DNA of 64,000 nucleotides from a bacterium (GTDB lineage: Bacteria; Bdellovibrionota_C; UBA2361; RFPC01), in NCBI GenBank assembly GCA_030428205.1, contig JAUIBK010000023.1, positions 1 through 64,000 on the forward strand, written 5' to 3'. A program made the translations under genes and the position numbers. The first letter of the stretch is position 1. Every line of letters starts with the position of its first letter. Positions 45,685 through 55,618 of the stretch are shown piece by piece. The notes below the pieces were generated by a model. The model was not told the origin of the DNA. It worked only from the letters and a program-made list of their open reading frames with translations, and did not search any database.

Positions 45685-46716
45685 ATGCGCATCCTCTTTT
45701 CCTCAGACCCTGAGCTCCCCGTCCCTCCAAGTCACTACGGAGGAGTCCAGCGACTTGTCGCCCAAGTCGCCAATCAGATGAGGTCACGTGGACATACTGT
45801 TGGTCTGATCGCACACCCTGACTCAACAGCCGAGGTTGATGCCTTCTATCCTTTTCCTGGAAAAGCCTCGCAAAATCGTATCGATACACTGAGAAACACA
45901 CTCGCTCTTCGAAGAGCAGTAAACGAGTTTAAGCCCGATATTCTCCACAGTTACTCTCGCTTAATGTATATGGTTTCGCTTTTGGGAAAAGACCTTCAGA
46001 AGATTATGAGCTACGGACGAGAGCCTGGGGCAAGACAAGTCAGATGGGCAAATTTTCTCTATTCCCATACCCTTACGTTTACTGGCTGCAGCAAGCACAT
46101 CACTCAAACCGGATCAGAAGGCGGTGGCAACTGGAGAGTTATCTATAACTCCATCGATCTCGATGACTTTACATTCGTTGACTCTGTAAGCCAAGATGCT
46201 CCACTTGTCTTCTTAAGTAGACTTGAGCCAATAAAAGGTGCTCATACGGCAATTGCCATAGCGAAGCAATCAGGGAGAAAACTTGTTCTCGCCGGAAACA
46301 AAATAGAAACGGGCCCTTCAGCAATTTATTTTCAAGAGAAAATAGCGCCACACATTGATGGAGAACAGATTACGTATATTGGTCCAGTCAATAATACAGA
46401 GCGAGACAAGCTTCTCGGCAACGCACTGTGTCTCCTTGTTCCAATTGAATGGAAAGAACCCTATGGTCTTGTTTTTGCGGAAGCTCTCGCATGCGGCACA
46501 CCTGTCATATCAACCGCACGGGGCGCAGTTCCAGAAATCATTCGTGATGGCATCGAAGGAAAGTTGATACACTCTGTCAATGAAGGGGTTGAGGCCATCT
46601 CGCAAATCCATCTCATAGATCGACATGCTTGCAGACGAAGAGTTGAAGCTCTTTTTAGCCTTCCTGCAATTGCAACGGAGTATGAAAACCTCTACAGAGA
46701 GCTGATTGAACAATGA
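45685..46716 (+). CDS. Glycosyltransferase family 4
   Basis: 343 aa. GT-B fold with MRILFSSDPELPVPPSHYGG and GVQRLVAQVANQMRSRGHTV at the N-terminus; the C-terminal part has LVFLSRLEPIKGAHTAIAIA, RKLVLAGNK, ERDKLLGNALCLLVPIEWKE and PYGLVFAEALACGTPVIST, the usual EX7E signature (E...PYGLVFAEALACG). It works on a lipid-linked glycan. The next gene overlaps by 4 bp. No gene lies in the 115 bp upstream. Confidence 0.9.
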   Translation: MRILFSSDPELPVPPSHYGGVQRLVAQVANQMRSRGHTVGLIAHPDSTAEVDAFYPFPGKASQNRIDTLRNTLALRRAVNEFKPDILHSYSRLMYMVSLLGKDLQKIMSYGREPGARQVRWANFLYSHTLTFTGCSKHITQTGSEGGGNWRVIYNSIDLDDFTFVDSVSQDAPLVFLSRLEPIKGAHTAIAIAKQSGRKLVLAGNKIETGPSAIYFQEKIAPHIDGEQITYIGPVNNTERDKLLGNALCLLVPIEWKEPYGLVFAEALACGTPVISTARGAVPEIIRDGIEGKLIHSVNEGVEAISQIHLIDRHACRRRVEALFSLPAIATEYENLYRELIEQ

Positions 46717-48029
46717 AACTCCTGATTGTTACTCCCCACTTTCCCCCAATCAACGCACCGGACCATCAACGGGTACGCATGGCACTTCCGTATCTTACTC
46801 AGCTTGGATGGGATATTACTCTGCTTTGTGTTCATCCAGATGATGTCGAGGGTGTTGTGGAGCCAGAATTAGTATCGACACTCCCTCCAAACCTCCGCAT
46901 TGAGAGGGTAAGAGCGATACCTGTATCAATGGCAAAACTGATTGGTATGCGAACACTCGGTTGGCGTTCTTACCTTGCACTTAAGAAACGTGGGAGCAAG
47001 CTCATACAAGAGTCGGATTTCGATCTCGTCTATTTCTCTTCGACTACGTTTTTCTCCTTTCTGCTTGGTCCACTTTGGAACAAGAAATTCAACATTCCTT
47101 ACGTTCTTGACTACCAAGACCCGTGGATGAACACCTACTACGATCAGCAGCAAGTAACACCTCCCGGGGGTTGGGCGAAGTTTAGAATGTCTCAAGCCAT
47201 CGCCAAATGGGGTGAACCAAAGGTCATTGCTCAGGTTTCCGCGCTCACATCCGTGTCCTCACGCTATATAGATATGTTGAGAAAGAATTATCCCCATCTT
47301 GAGCAGAACTCTTGCCACCTGCTCCCGTTTGGGGCCGCTGAGTATGACTTTGAATGCCTTTCGACTCTACCAAAAGAACGTGCTGTGATGTTCGATCCTG
47401 CTTATCAAACAGACATGAGCTCACCCAAACGTCACTTCGTCTATGCTGGTCGCATAGGCCCGGATATGCACGCCTCTCTTGAGGTGTTTTTTGAGGCGCT
47501 TTCTCAGGCAATCGAACGCACACCACACCTCATTGATGAAATTCAACTTTGGTTCATCGGAACTACCTATGCTCCAGCAGATCGAGCGACACCAAAAGTA
47601 ATCCCCCTTGCTCAGAAGTTCAATGTTGATTCTCTAGTAACTGAGATACCAACCCGCATACCGTACTTCTCTGCCCTACAATCACTCCGTCACGCCCACG
47701 GAACGCTTCTTTTTGGCTCAGACGACCACTCCTACAGCCCGTCAAAAGTATACCCCTCCGTTTTAGCTGGTAGACCACTCCTCGGTGTATTCCCCACAAG
47801 TGGTGAAGTTGCGCCATTGATTCGTGAAGCAACAGAGGGGCGAGTCGTTATTCTCGACGAGCTTTCAGATCAAACGGAAAGAGTTGAAACTCTCTGCGGG
47901 CAGCTCACTTCGTTCCTAGAATCTTCTCTTGAGGAAGAACTCTATGTTGATACTTCTCGTTTTGCTCAGCGTACCGCAAAGCAGATGAGCGACTCACTCC
48001 ACAGGATTTTTACAAAGGTCATATCATAA
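46713..48029 (+). CDS. Glycosyltransferase, GT-B type
   Basis: 438 aa; ATG overlaps the previous stop by 4 bp. N-terminus MKLLIVTPHFPPINAPDHQR and LPYLTQLGWDITLLCVHPDD, then YVLDYQDPWMNTYY and a C-terminal domain with HFVYAGRIGPDMHASLEVFF, LIDEIQLWFIGTTYAP, ETLLFGSDDHSYSPSKVYP-like text and GRPLLGVFPTSGEVAPLI. This fits the group-4-like transferases of capsule clusters, though it is more divergent than the preceding gene. It is probably in the same pathway as its neighbour. Confidence 0.82.
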   Translation: MKLLIVTPHFPPINAPDHQRVRMALPYLTQLGWDITLLCVHPDDVEGVVEPELVSTLPPNLRIERVRAIPVSMAKLIGMRTLGWRSYLALKKRGSKLIQESDFDLVYFSSTTFFSFLLGPLWNKKFNIPYVLDYQDPWMNTYYDQQQVTPPGGWAKFRMSQAIAKWGEPKVIAQVSALTSVSSRYIDMLRKNYPHLEQNSCHLLPFGAAEYDFECLSTLPKERAVMFDPAYQTDMSSPKRHFVYAGRIGPDMHASLEVFFEALSQAIERTPHLIDEIQLWFIGTTYAPADRATPKVIPLAQKFNVDSLVTEIPTRIPYFSALQSLRHAHGTLLFGSDDHSYSPSKVYPSVLAGRPLLGVFPTSGEVAPLIREATEGRVVILDELSDQTERVETLCGQLTSFLESSLEEELYVDTSRFAQRTAKQMSDSLHRIFTKVIS

Positions 48030-48079
48030 GCCTTTCGTACGGTGACAATAATCCTCAAAACAGCTCGAGAACTCCTTAC

Positions 48080-49939
48080 CTACCGGCTTCTCTCTTCCAG
48101 GCTACGGAGTCGCTCTATCGCCCCCTTTGCCACACTCACCCGCTTGTTTTCAGACACGGCTACAAGCTCATACTCATGGATTCCAAATGGTACATTCTCT
48201 GCTGGAACATCGAAAAGAAAACTACGAAATTCTTTGATCTCGCGATCTGACTTCCCACGCGAGGGCAGATGAGGAGAAGTGAAAAGATAAGGCTCCCCAT
48301 CAACGAGCAGGTAGATGCGCTCAGCTTGACCCACCTCACACTGCTTGACGACCCTCCCTCGTAATCGGAGATTCTTCTTTGCTTGTAATGTTCTGGGAAA
48401 TCCTTTCGAAAGAGCATAGCAGTCTTGTCGTTGAGTACTTTCTTGCTCAGGAAGGACAATTTTATCCAAGAGAGACTGAGATATTTTATATGGAGTTACA
48501 CTCACTTTCGCTTGTGGCCTGACATGGTATCGCACAGAACACCGCTCATGATCAGCCTCACACAGAGGGAGTTCGTGGTAATACGCCACATGTTCTAACC
48601 ACTCTGGGCCCGTAAAGACATTTACCGTACGGTAGTGAGTTGGAAGACCAACCGTTTGAGGGGATTGGGGAGAGGCGCAGGCACAATATTGAGTAAATTG
48701 CGCATAAGCATCCTTACTCAACTGTGATGCTGCAGCAACTTGTTTTGCAGCAACTCGACCTCCATAGGCGGTCAATGAGAAGTAGATCAAAGCAAAGACG
48801 GTCAGGAAAGCCTTCAGGTGTGACTTCCCGCTCATCTGAGAAGAGAGGTGCGAGAAAAAGTATCCCAGAACAATACTCCACACGAGAAAGACATACCAAT
48901 GCATGCGTGTACTAAACACACCAAGATGCTCGAAAGGGAGTATGAATTGCGCTGTAGGCAGAGAAGCAACGAAGATGGCAGCAACTCCAAAAAAGAGCGA
49001 CACGATCCAACCAGAAAAGGACGCCCTCTTTTGGAAAGAAAAGACAGCCAGGAGAAGAAAGAACTGTATGGAAAGGAGAAAGAATATCCATAAGACTTGA
49101 CTCGTTGACTGCCAAAATGGCGTACCAAGAACCCCCACAATCCAATCAGAGACAAACTCTCTTCCAACTCCTGCTTCAGGAACGACAGAACCTGTATACC
49201 CACCAATGAAGACACCGAGGACAAATTTTCGAAGTATAAAATAAAGGCCCAAAGTAACAGAGCAAACAAACACAAACGAAAGATATCGAGCGCTCAAAAG
49301 AACAGTGAGAAGTTCATCTTTTCGCCTGTGATGTTCATAGAGTACGCTCAAGCAAAGCAAGGCAGGCAAGACCACTGCTTTTTCATTCGCATAAAAAGCA
49401 CCCCACAGGCACAAAGAGACGAGCAGAAGATACAGCAGACTCTCTGCCTTCCCACGAACACAACTCCATCTCGCAGTACTAGCTAAAGCCGCAGCACTAA
49501 ACAGGAGTAAAAAGAGATCGTGTCTATCGGAGAGCCATAACGTAGGCTCCGCACCAGCTCTTCCAACTCCAATCAGCAACCCCACAAAGAGAGCCCAAGA
49601 CAATCCAATCTGTTTCTTCAACGAAACAAAGAGGAGTACTTGTGCTGCGCCCAATATCCCCATCGAAAAGAAATGACTCAAAAATGGCTGCTGATAGAAG
49701 AGATGACCATCAACAGCAAAGCTCAGCAACTGCCAGGGGCGAATAATTTTGGGACCATAACTATGGAAAAACCAATGGAGCACTCCGTGTTGGTCAAGAG
49801 AGCGCATCGCTCCATCAATCAATGCACCATCTTCATTTAAGTACCAAAAGGAAGTTGAATACGGCAGCCGCACAAGAACGTCAAAGAGCGTAAACGCCAC
49901 CCAAAGAGATATACATTTCAAAATGGAACGCACAAACAT
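48080..49939 (-). CDS. Polytopic membrane protein, possible GT-C glycosyltransferase
   Basis: 619 aa. About 10-11 membrane helices in the first 400 residues, with an early loop YLNEDGALIDGAMRSLDQHG and LWLSDRHDLFLLL; then a soluble C-terminal domain of about 210 residues (CSVRYHVRPQAKVSV, RIYLLVDGEPYLF, GIHEYELVAVSENKRVSV). Architecture resembles GT39/GT83-like lipid-sugar transferases that act on the periplasmic side, but the DE/DD catalytic loop is not certain. It is convergent with the GT gene before it and starts 6 bp after the regulator gene on the same strand. Confidence 0.65.
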   Translation of the reverse strand: MFVRSILKCISLWVAFTLFDVLVRLPYSTSFWYLNEDGALIDGAMRSLDQHGVLHWFFHSYGPKIIRPWQLLSFAVDGHLFYQQPFLSHFFSMGILGAAQVLLFVSLKKQIGLSWALFVGLLIGVGRAGAEPTLWLSDRHDLFLLLFSAAALASTARWSCVRGKAESLLYLLLVSLCLWGAFYANEKAVVLPALLCLSVLYEHHRRKDELLTVLLSARYLSFVFVCSVTLGLYFILRKFVLGVFIGGYTGSVVPEAGVGREFVSDWIVGVLGTPFWQSTSQVLWIFFLLSIQFFLLLAVFSFQKRASFSGWIVSLFFGVAAIFVASLPTAQFILPFEHLGVFSTRMHWYVFLVWSIVLGYFFSHLSSQMSGKSHLKAFLTVFALIYFSLTAYGGRVAAKQVAAASQLSKDAYAQFTQYCACASPQSPQTVGLPTHYRTVNVFTGPEWLEHVAYYHELPLCEADHERCSVRYHVRPQAKVSVTPYKISQSLLDKIVLPEQESTQRQDCYALSKGFPRTLQAKKNLRLRGRVVKQCEVGQAERIYLLVDGEPYLFTSPHLPSRGKSDREIKEFRSFLFDVPAENVPFGIHEYELVAVSENKRVSVAKGAIERLRSLEERSR

Positions 49940-49945
49940 TTCTCC

Positions 49946-50797
49946 CTATATGAATTCTCTCTGTAACGTTTTGCAGAGGTTCTCTGCCATCTTTCGATTG
50001 CGAATGACGGTAAAACTCACTTCGTACGGTGTATGTGCCAAGCTGGTCACTTCACTCCGCTCAATTTCACTCATACTTGAGTGTGATTCGAATAAACTTT
50101 GGATACGCTCAATGGCATCGTTGGGAAACTCGACTTGTAGGATGAATTCTCCAAAAATATTGTACGCAATAGAGTGGTCGATCTGAGGAAGATCCTTGAG
50201 ATACATCTCAACACCAATATCTTTGTAAATATCTGAAGCCCAACGATTTACAGGCAAGTCTCGAAAAACATACTGTTTGAGCTGGTGTCCTTTCTCTTGA
50301 AAAGTGTCAAAGAGTTGAGTTTCTCTTCCGAGGTTAATCACCATCCACCAAGCATAATGCCAGAAGGAATAAAAAGTTGTATCGCCTTGCTTTCTGGCTA
50401 CTTCCAGAAAGCGATAGAGCAGATCTCCCCAAAATATATCAGCTTCATAAAGCGTGTGAATTGTATAGACAGCATAGTCATCATCAGAGATCGTTCTTTT
50501 GCCACGGTATCGCAAGAGCAAGCGGTCAACATCTTCTTTCATCCGTATCAACCAGCTATAGCTGATCTGATACTTCTTCTCGTGTTTTTCGACTACGCCA
50601 CGAGCAACAAGGACATGCACCGCTTTGCGAACTGCTTGGTAGGTTACCTTCAGGCCACTATGCTCCATGGACCTTTGTAACTCAGCGATGGTCAGCGGAA
50701 AGGTCTGGCTAAGGATATGGAGAACCAACTCTTTTGCTGAAGCGCGTTTTGGATCAGGCACAGATAAAAGAGAGGGAGAAGACATACTTAGGACCAT
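49946..50797 (-). CDS. Winged-helix transcriptional regulator-like protein
   Basis: 283 aa (ATG 50785 is an alternative start). The N-terminal 80 residues form a wHTH: SAKELVLHILSQTFPLTIAEL, VTYQAVRKAVHVLVARGVVE and a wing KHEKKYQISYSW. The C-terminal 200 residues are unrecognised and may be a ligand or effector domain. It is transcribed just upstream of the membrane protein (6-bp gap) and divergent from the ABC binding-protein gene at 50907, which makes it a likely local regulator of both. Confidence 0.6.
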   Translation of the reverse strand: MVLSMSSPSLLSVPDPKRASAKELVLHILSQTFPLTIAELQRSMEHSGLKVTYQAVRKAVHVLVARGVVEKHEKKYQISYSWLIRMKEDVDRLLLRYRGKRTISDDDYAVYTIHTLYEADIFWGDLLYRFLEVARKQGDTTFYSFWHYAWWMVINLGRETQLFDTFQEKGHQLKQYVFRDLPVNRWASDIYKDIGVEMYLKDLPQIDHSIAYNIFGEFILQVEFPNDAIERIQSLFESHSSMSEIERSEVTSLAHTPYEVSFTVIRNRKMAENLCKTLQREFI

Positions 50798-50906
50798 ACA
50801 GTATTAAACCATTAGGTTCAATCCTGTTAGTCCCGAGAACTCCCCTATCTTAGCTCTGTAGAGCTGTTATGCTCTGGAATCGGCTAATAATGAGAGTTTT
50901 ACGACC

Positions 50907-52094
50907 ATGACACGAAAGAAACTATTGATCTATTTAGTTGTATTTCTAATAAGCCCCTGCTTACTGCTCCTTGATGAACCACAGAGCATGGCAGCACCAA
51001 CACCGAACGACACCCTGACCATCGCAGCACTTCTGCACCTCACCGGAGAGTATGCCCAAGCAGGAAGGGCATTTTACGAAGGAGCTCTTCTGGCACAACA
51101 CGAAATCAACACATCTTCGCAAGAGAGAAAACCGAAACTCGAAATCCTGTTCGAAGACACACAGTACGATATGAAAACAGTCAATACCCTCGCACAAAAA
51201 GCACTTCATATCGACAACGTTCCTCTTGCTCTCATCTCTAACTATACAGAGGTCATGGTGGCTGGACCCGTTTTCGAAAGAGCGAATACCCCACTCATTA
51301 CCCTCTGGGACTCTTCACCAGAGATTGAAAAAATTGGGGATCATGTATTTGGAATTGGCGTATGGGCCCCAAGCACCTCAGAGGTTGCTGTTCGTTTCGC
51401 AAGAGATGAACTCAGTGCTCAAAGAGCCATAACCGTTGCAACAAACGGGCAATGGTCACTTGCCGTAGCCAATAGCTTCAAGGATCAATTTCAAGATGCA
51501 GGTGGTACGATCATTGAATCATTTGCCGTGAATCCAGAGGAAACAGATTTTCGCTCTCTTGTCTCGCGCATAAAGAAACTTCAACCTGATGTGATCTATG
51601 CACCACTCTCCGATCATCAAGTTCCATTCTGGAAACAGCTTCATACCGGAGGGTTTCAGGGAATACGTATCACTTCAGATGTTCTCAATGAAGAACTCTT
51701 GCGTGAAATTGGGCCTCTTGCAAATGGCATCTATCAAACACAAGTGGCCGATCCTCATCATGTACAAGCAGAAAACATGAAGGCTTCCTATAGGACATTT
51801 TTCAAGAAGGAGTGCACACAGCTTTTCCTGACAGCACTAGGATATGACGGTGTACACCTCGCCTATCGCGCACTTCTGGCCTCACCGAATCAATCACCGC
51901 AAGAAATTACGCAAGCCCTCTATGCTACTCGAGATCATCTCGGTGCCGCTGGGAGAACAAGCATCACCCCTCAAGGCTCTGCGAGAAAATCCTCAAGTAT
52001 CTTCCTTGTCCAAGATGGGAAACTGGTCAACAATTCAAAGAAGAGCGAGGCGCACGACAAACAAGGGAAACCTTTGAATCCACCTGCTCTTTGA
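50907..52094 (+). CDS. ABC transporter substrate-binding protein, branched-chain amino acid (LivJ) type
   Basis: 395 aa with a signal peptide (about 1-30, ending MAAP). Type I periplasmic-binding fold: TLTIAALLHLTGEYAQAGRA, YEGALLAQHEINTSSQ, LEILFEDTQYDMKTV, VPLALISNYTEVMVAGP and RAITVATNGQWSLAVANSFK, FRSLVSRIKKLQPDVIYAPL. Such proteins deliver amino acids, amides or aromatic acids to Liv-type ABC permeases, or serve as sensors. No permease or ATPase gene is in the window, so it is an orphan. It lies among glycosyltransferase genes and may share the transcript with 52123. Confidence 0.88.
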   Translation: MTRKKLLIYLVVFLISPCLLLLDEPQSMAAPTPNDTLTIAALLHLTGEYAQAGRAFYEGALLAQHEINTSSQERKPKLEILFEDTQYDMKTVNTLAQKALHIDNVPLALISNYTEVMVAGPVFERANTPLITLWDSSPEIEKIGDHVFGIGVWAPSTSEVAVRFARDELSAQRAITVATNGQWSLAVANSFKDQFQDAGGTIIESFAVNPEETDFRSLVSRIKKLQPDVIYAPLSDHQVPFWKQLHTGGFQGIRITSDVLNEELLREIGPLANGIYQTQVADPHHVQAENMKASYRTFFKKECTQLFLTALGYDGVHLAYRALLASPNQSPQEITQALYATRDHLGAAGRTSITPQGSARKSSSIFLVQDGKLVNNSKKSEAHDKQGKPLNPPAL

Positions 52095-52122
52095 CCTCAA
52101 CTGTGACCTTGACCAAAAGAGC

Positions 52123-53283
52123 GTGAAAAAGCTAGCCATAGTTACCACACACCCAGTTCAGTACTATGCTCCGCTTTTTCGTGCACTCAACGCTCGTCCA
52201 GAAATCGAACTACACGTTTTTTACCTTTGGGACTTTGGAGTCACGAACCAACAGGATCCCGGTTTTCAAACTGAAGTGAATTGGGATCTCCCACTCCTGT
52301 CCGGCTACGAACATACCTTTGTACCAAATACGAGCAGCTCTCCAGGAACTCACTCTTTTTGGGGAATAAACAATCCTGAACTTGTTCCTCGCTTAACTTC
52401 CTACGAACCAGATGCTATCGTTACCTTTGGATTTCAATATCTTTCACTCTATCGTCTCCTCTTCTCGAGTCTTCAGAGCAAAACTCCGATCATCTTGCGA
52501 GGAGATTCTCATAATCTCGTAAAGCGCACAGGATTTCGAGAACAGATCAAGCGTCTGGTGAGAAAGCAAATCTTTGCTCGTTACCATGCCTTTCTTTATG
52601 TCGGTGAAGCCAACAAGCAGTACCTCGTCGAAAGCGGAGCCTCTTCTTCTCAACTTTTCTTTAGTCCACACACGATAGATAATGAGCGTTTTGGTCATTC
52701 CAATTCCCAGGCATCACAGATCAGAGAACAGTACAACATTCCTTCGACTGATTTTGTGTTCCTTTTTGCAGGAAAGTTTGAAAAGAAAAAAAGGCCTGAT
52801 GCTCTCCTAGAGGCATTTCTCGCACTCCAAGACTCTTCGAACGCCCACCTTCTTCTTGTCGGCAGTGGAGAACTCAAAGAACAGCTCGCCATAAGCGCAA
52901 AGAATCATCCCCGCGTTCATTTTCATCCCTTCGCCAATCAACAAGAGATGCCTCCTATCTATTCGTCTGCTAACGTCCTTGTGTTACCGAGCTACGGCCC
53001 ATATGAAACGTGGGGGCTTTGTGTCAACGAAGCCTTCGCCTGTAAAACGCCAGCGATAGTGAGCTCTCACGTTGGGTGCGCGCAAGATCTTATCCAAGAT
53101 CACGATACAGGCAGAATCTTCGATGCCAACTCCCTCTCCTCCCTGAAAGAAGCAATGCAGTTTTGCCTTTCGAATCCAACCGAGGTCGAGCGGTGGTCAA
53201 ATAATGCATACAAGCGCATTACAGGGTGTTACAGTTATAACCACGCCATTGATGGGTTTCTCGCCGCACTACACGCTCTATGA
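52123..53283 (+). CDS. Glycosyltransferase family 4
   Basis: 386 aa from GTG 52123. N-terminus KKLAIVTTHPVQYYAPLFRA, then VTFGFQYLSLYRLLFS; C-terminal FVFLFAGKFEKKKRPDALLEAF, AHLLLVGSGELKEQL, VLVLPSYGPYETWGLCVNEA and FACKTPAIVSSHVGCAQDLI. This is a normal GT-B fold with the ETWGLCVNE catalytic region. It overlaps the next gene by 4 bp and so is part of the run 52123-55618, a set for assembling a surface glycan. Confidence 0.9.
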   Translation: MKKLAIVTTHPVQYYAPLFRALNARPEIELHVFYLWDFGVTNQQDPGFQTEVNWDLPLLSGYEHTFVPNTSSSPGTHSFWGINNPELVPRLTSYEPDAIVTFGFQYLSLYRLLFSSLQSKTPIILRGDSHNLVKRTGFREQIKRLVRKQIFARYHAFLYVGEANKQYLVESGASSSQLFFSPHTIDNERFGHSNSQASQIREQYNIPSTDFVFLFAGKFEKKKRPDALLEAFLALQDSSNAHLLLVGSGELKEQLAISAKNHPRVHFHPFANQQEMPPIYSSANVLVLPSYGPYETWGLCVNEAFACKTPAIVSSHVGCAQDLIQDHDTGRIFDANSLSSLKEAMQFCLSNPTEVERWSNNAYKRITGCYSYNHAIDGFLAALHAL

Positions 53284-54065
53284 ACGTACACTCCATTACA
53301 CCAGTCGTACTCACCTACAACGAAGAGGCAAACATTCACCGAACACTCGAGGCACTTTCATGGGCAAAAGAGATTGTTGTTGTTGATAGCGGAAGTACTG
53401 ATGCAACTCTCAAGCTGATTGAAGCTTGCCCTCAGGCACGATGCATCACCCGATCATTTGATCGATTTGGAGCCCAATGGAACTTTGCACTGACACATGT
53501 TCATACCCCTTGGGTGTTATGTTGTGACGCCGACTATCTTGTAACAAAAGAGCTGCTCCAAGAGATATCCCAAATCCCCGAAGATGTTCCCTTTGATGGT
53601 TACTATATCCCTTTTCGCTACTGTATCGAGGGCAAACCGCTTCGTGGAGCTCTTCTGCCTCCTCGCTGTGCACTCTTTCTTAGAGAGAAGGCTCACTTTA
53701 CTGATGATGGGCATGCTGAGAAAGTGATTCTTGATGGAACAACGAGTTCTCTGTCTGCGCCTTTCTGGCACGACGATCGAAAACCATTTTCTCGTTGGTT
53801 AAAGAACCAGTTCTCGTATATGGAGCAAGAAGCTGAAAAACTCTCTCAAACCTCATTTGCAGAGCTGACTCTTCAAGACAAAATTCGTCGTGCGATACTC
53901 CCCGCTCCCATGCTCGTCTTTCTGTACTGTTTTCTCTATAAGAGAGGCTTGCTTGATGGACGACGTGGCTTACGCTACGCTTTTGAGCGTACCCTTGCTG
54001 AATCCATTCTCTCCTATACACTCCTCAAACACCTCTTCTCAAAAAAACAGCAATCTACTCAATGA
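53280..54065 (+). CDS. Glycosyltransferase family 2 (WaaE/KdtX-like)
   Basis: 261 aa; ATG overlaps the preceding stop. GT-A motifs: SITPVVLTYNEEANIHRTLE, AKEIVVVDSGSTDATLKL, ARCITRSFDRFGAQWNFALT, WVLCCDADYLV (DXD) and the family's GYYIPFRYCIEGKPLR. KdtX/WaaE members add a glucose to the LPS inner core. A terminal hydrophobic stretch (AILPAPMLVFLYCFL) would anchor it to the membrane. It overlaps the following membrane-protein gene by 4 bp. Confidence 0.88.
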   Translation: MNVHSITPVVLTYNEEANIHRTLEALSWAKEIVVVDSGSTDATLKLIEACPQARCITRSFDRFGAQWNFALTHVHTPWVLCCDADYLVTKELLQEISQIPEDVPFDGYYIPFRYCIEGKPLRGALLPPRCALFLREKAHFTDDGHAEKVILDGTTSSLSAPFWHDDRKPFSRWLKNQFSYMEQEAEKLSQTSFAELTLQDKIRRAILPAPMLVFLYCFLYKRGLLDGRRGLRYAFERTLAESILSYTLLKHLFSKKQQSTQ

Positions 54066-55618
54066 AACCAGCTCACATCACTCTCCTTCTCGTTTCCAGC
54101 TCCCTTGTTCCGCTCTTCTTCCTCGATACGTGGTTTCACGCCGATGACTTCTCTCTGCTTGCCCGCTTGGCAGAACACTCTCTTCAAAGTAGTGCATTCT
54201 GGAGGCAGATTCTCCTCGGTGAAGTCTTTGAGGGAAACACCAATTACTTCTACCGGCCACTTACCATGCTTGTTCTCGGTACCCTCGAACAAGGCGGTTC
54301 AGTCATTCCCTTTCGAATCTTTGCTCTTACGCTTCACTCTCTCTCAACACTGACACTCTATGTGTTGATCAATCGCACCCAATCTTCCACCACAGCACTG
54401 ATCAGTGCTCTTTTCTTTAGTCTCCACCCTGTTGTGACAACAGCTCTTTATTCCATTGCGGCATTTGGAGACCTTCTTTTTGTCTTTTTTGGACTGCTTG
54501 GGGCAGTCAGCTTTGTAACGTATCTCGAAAGTGATGATACGTCTTGCTCTCTCATGCCGACTCTTGCCTCTCTCTTGCTCGCTCTTGGGTCAAAGGAGAC
54601 GGCGCTCTGCCTCCCACTCCTTTACTCTCTCTACACGTTCGTGCTGCCAAAGAGACGAGGTGTTTTTGCCCCACTTGCACTCCTCTACCTACTCTGTGGT
54701 GGATTTTTCATACTCCGCGGCATACTGCTTGGTTCCTTTCTTGCTGGCAACGCGGCGGGCACCTATCATCACTTTGGTATACAGTCATTCGTTGCCGCTG
54801 TTCGTTATATCGTTGATCTCGTTGTTCCTGTCCCACTCGATACTCTCTTTCACCATCCGTGGATACTCCTGCTTTGGGGAGCTGTACTTATTCCCCTTCT
54901 TTTTTCCTTTCGCCTACGCTGGTTGCCACTTTGCATCACAGCTCTGCTTCTCTCGCTTTTTCCAGCGTTTCACCACTACGGAGGATGGTATGTGTACGGG
55001 GCAACCGCGGTGAGTGCCGTCATTCTCTCGTTCGCCTTTCGCAAGTTACCTGCTCGCTATCTTCTTGTTCTTGCTGCTGTGTTTTGTCTAACTTCTTTTG
55101 CCTCACAGGTACGTCAAGCAAGGTGCTTTGCTCAATCCGGTCGATTGAACTACGCTCTCCTCTTTGATGTAGCTCACCGCTCACAACCAGTGCTCACTCT
55201 ACTTGGAGTTCCCAAAACACTCTGCAGTCACGCTCCGATGTTCACCTGGAGTAAGCAGGTTGAATACGGACTCGCTCACCACTTTGATCAACAAAAACGT
55301 GTTGAGCTTCTCGCCCAACCTGTGCTTGATTCTCTCTCACAACAAGATGTCTATAAACTTACCGCTACGGACGAAGCTCTGACTCTCTCATTGAAAGACA
55401 CCACTTTTTCATATTTTTCACTTGGTGAACCAGATTGGTCAAAACACGTCTCTCTTTCTCAAACCAACTGGCTTCAAAAGCCCACAAGCGTCTCATACAG
55501 CAAACTCACGGAGCCGCTTCTTTGGTCTCCGGCTGGTGTGCAAAGTGCAACTTCTCTCCCCAACGAGCCTCCCACCTCTTTCCCCAACGCTTCCAAACAA
55601 CAGGAGCATTTTGAATAA
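54062..55618 (+). CDS. Polytopic membrane protein, GT-C/O-antigen-ligase-like
   Basis: 518 aa, about 10 membrane helices, starting FLDTWFHADDFSLLARLAEH after the first helix; the acidic HADDF loop recalls the catalytic loop of GT-C transferases. Further text: ALYSIAAFGDLLFVFFGLLG and [21 protein letters not shown] soluble tail of about 130 residues follows. It probably moves sugars from lipid carriers at the outer face of the inner membrane; acceptor unknown. Its 3' end overlaps the convergent gene 55506-57155 by 113 bp. Confidence 0.65.
   Translation: MKPAHITLLLVSSSLVPLFFLDTWFHADDFSLLARLAEHSLQSSAFWRQILLGEVFEGNTNYFYRPLTMLVLGTLEQGGSVIPFRIFALTLHSLSTLTLYVLINRTQSSTTALISALFFSLHPVVTTALYSIAAFGDLLFVFFGLLGAVSFVTYLESDDTSCSLMPTLASLLLALGSKETALCLPLLYSLYTFVLPKRRGVFAPLALLYLLCGGFFILRGILLGSFLAGNAAGTYHHFGIQSFVAAVRYIVDLVVPVPLDTLFHHPWILLLWGAVLIPLLFSFRLRWLPLCITALLLSLFPAFHHYGGWYVYGATAVSAVILSFAFRKLPARYLLVLAAVFCLTSFASQVRQARCFAQSGRLNYALLFDVAHRSQPVLTLLGVPKTLCSHAPMFTWSKQVEYGLAHHFDQQKRVELLAQPVLDSLSQQDVYKLTATDEALTLSLKDTTFSYFSLGEPDWSKHVSLSQTNWLQKPTSVSYSKLTEPLLWSPAGVQSATSLPNEPPTSFPNASKQQEHFE

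Noticed and set aside
48832..49275. 147-codon frame within the 48080-49939 membrane gene
   Set aside because: Hydrophobic shadow of the real membrane protein in another frame; no RBS.
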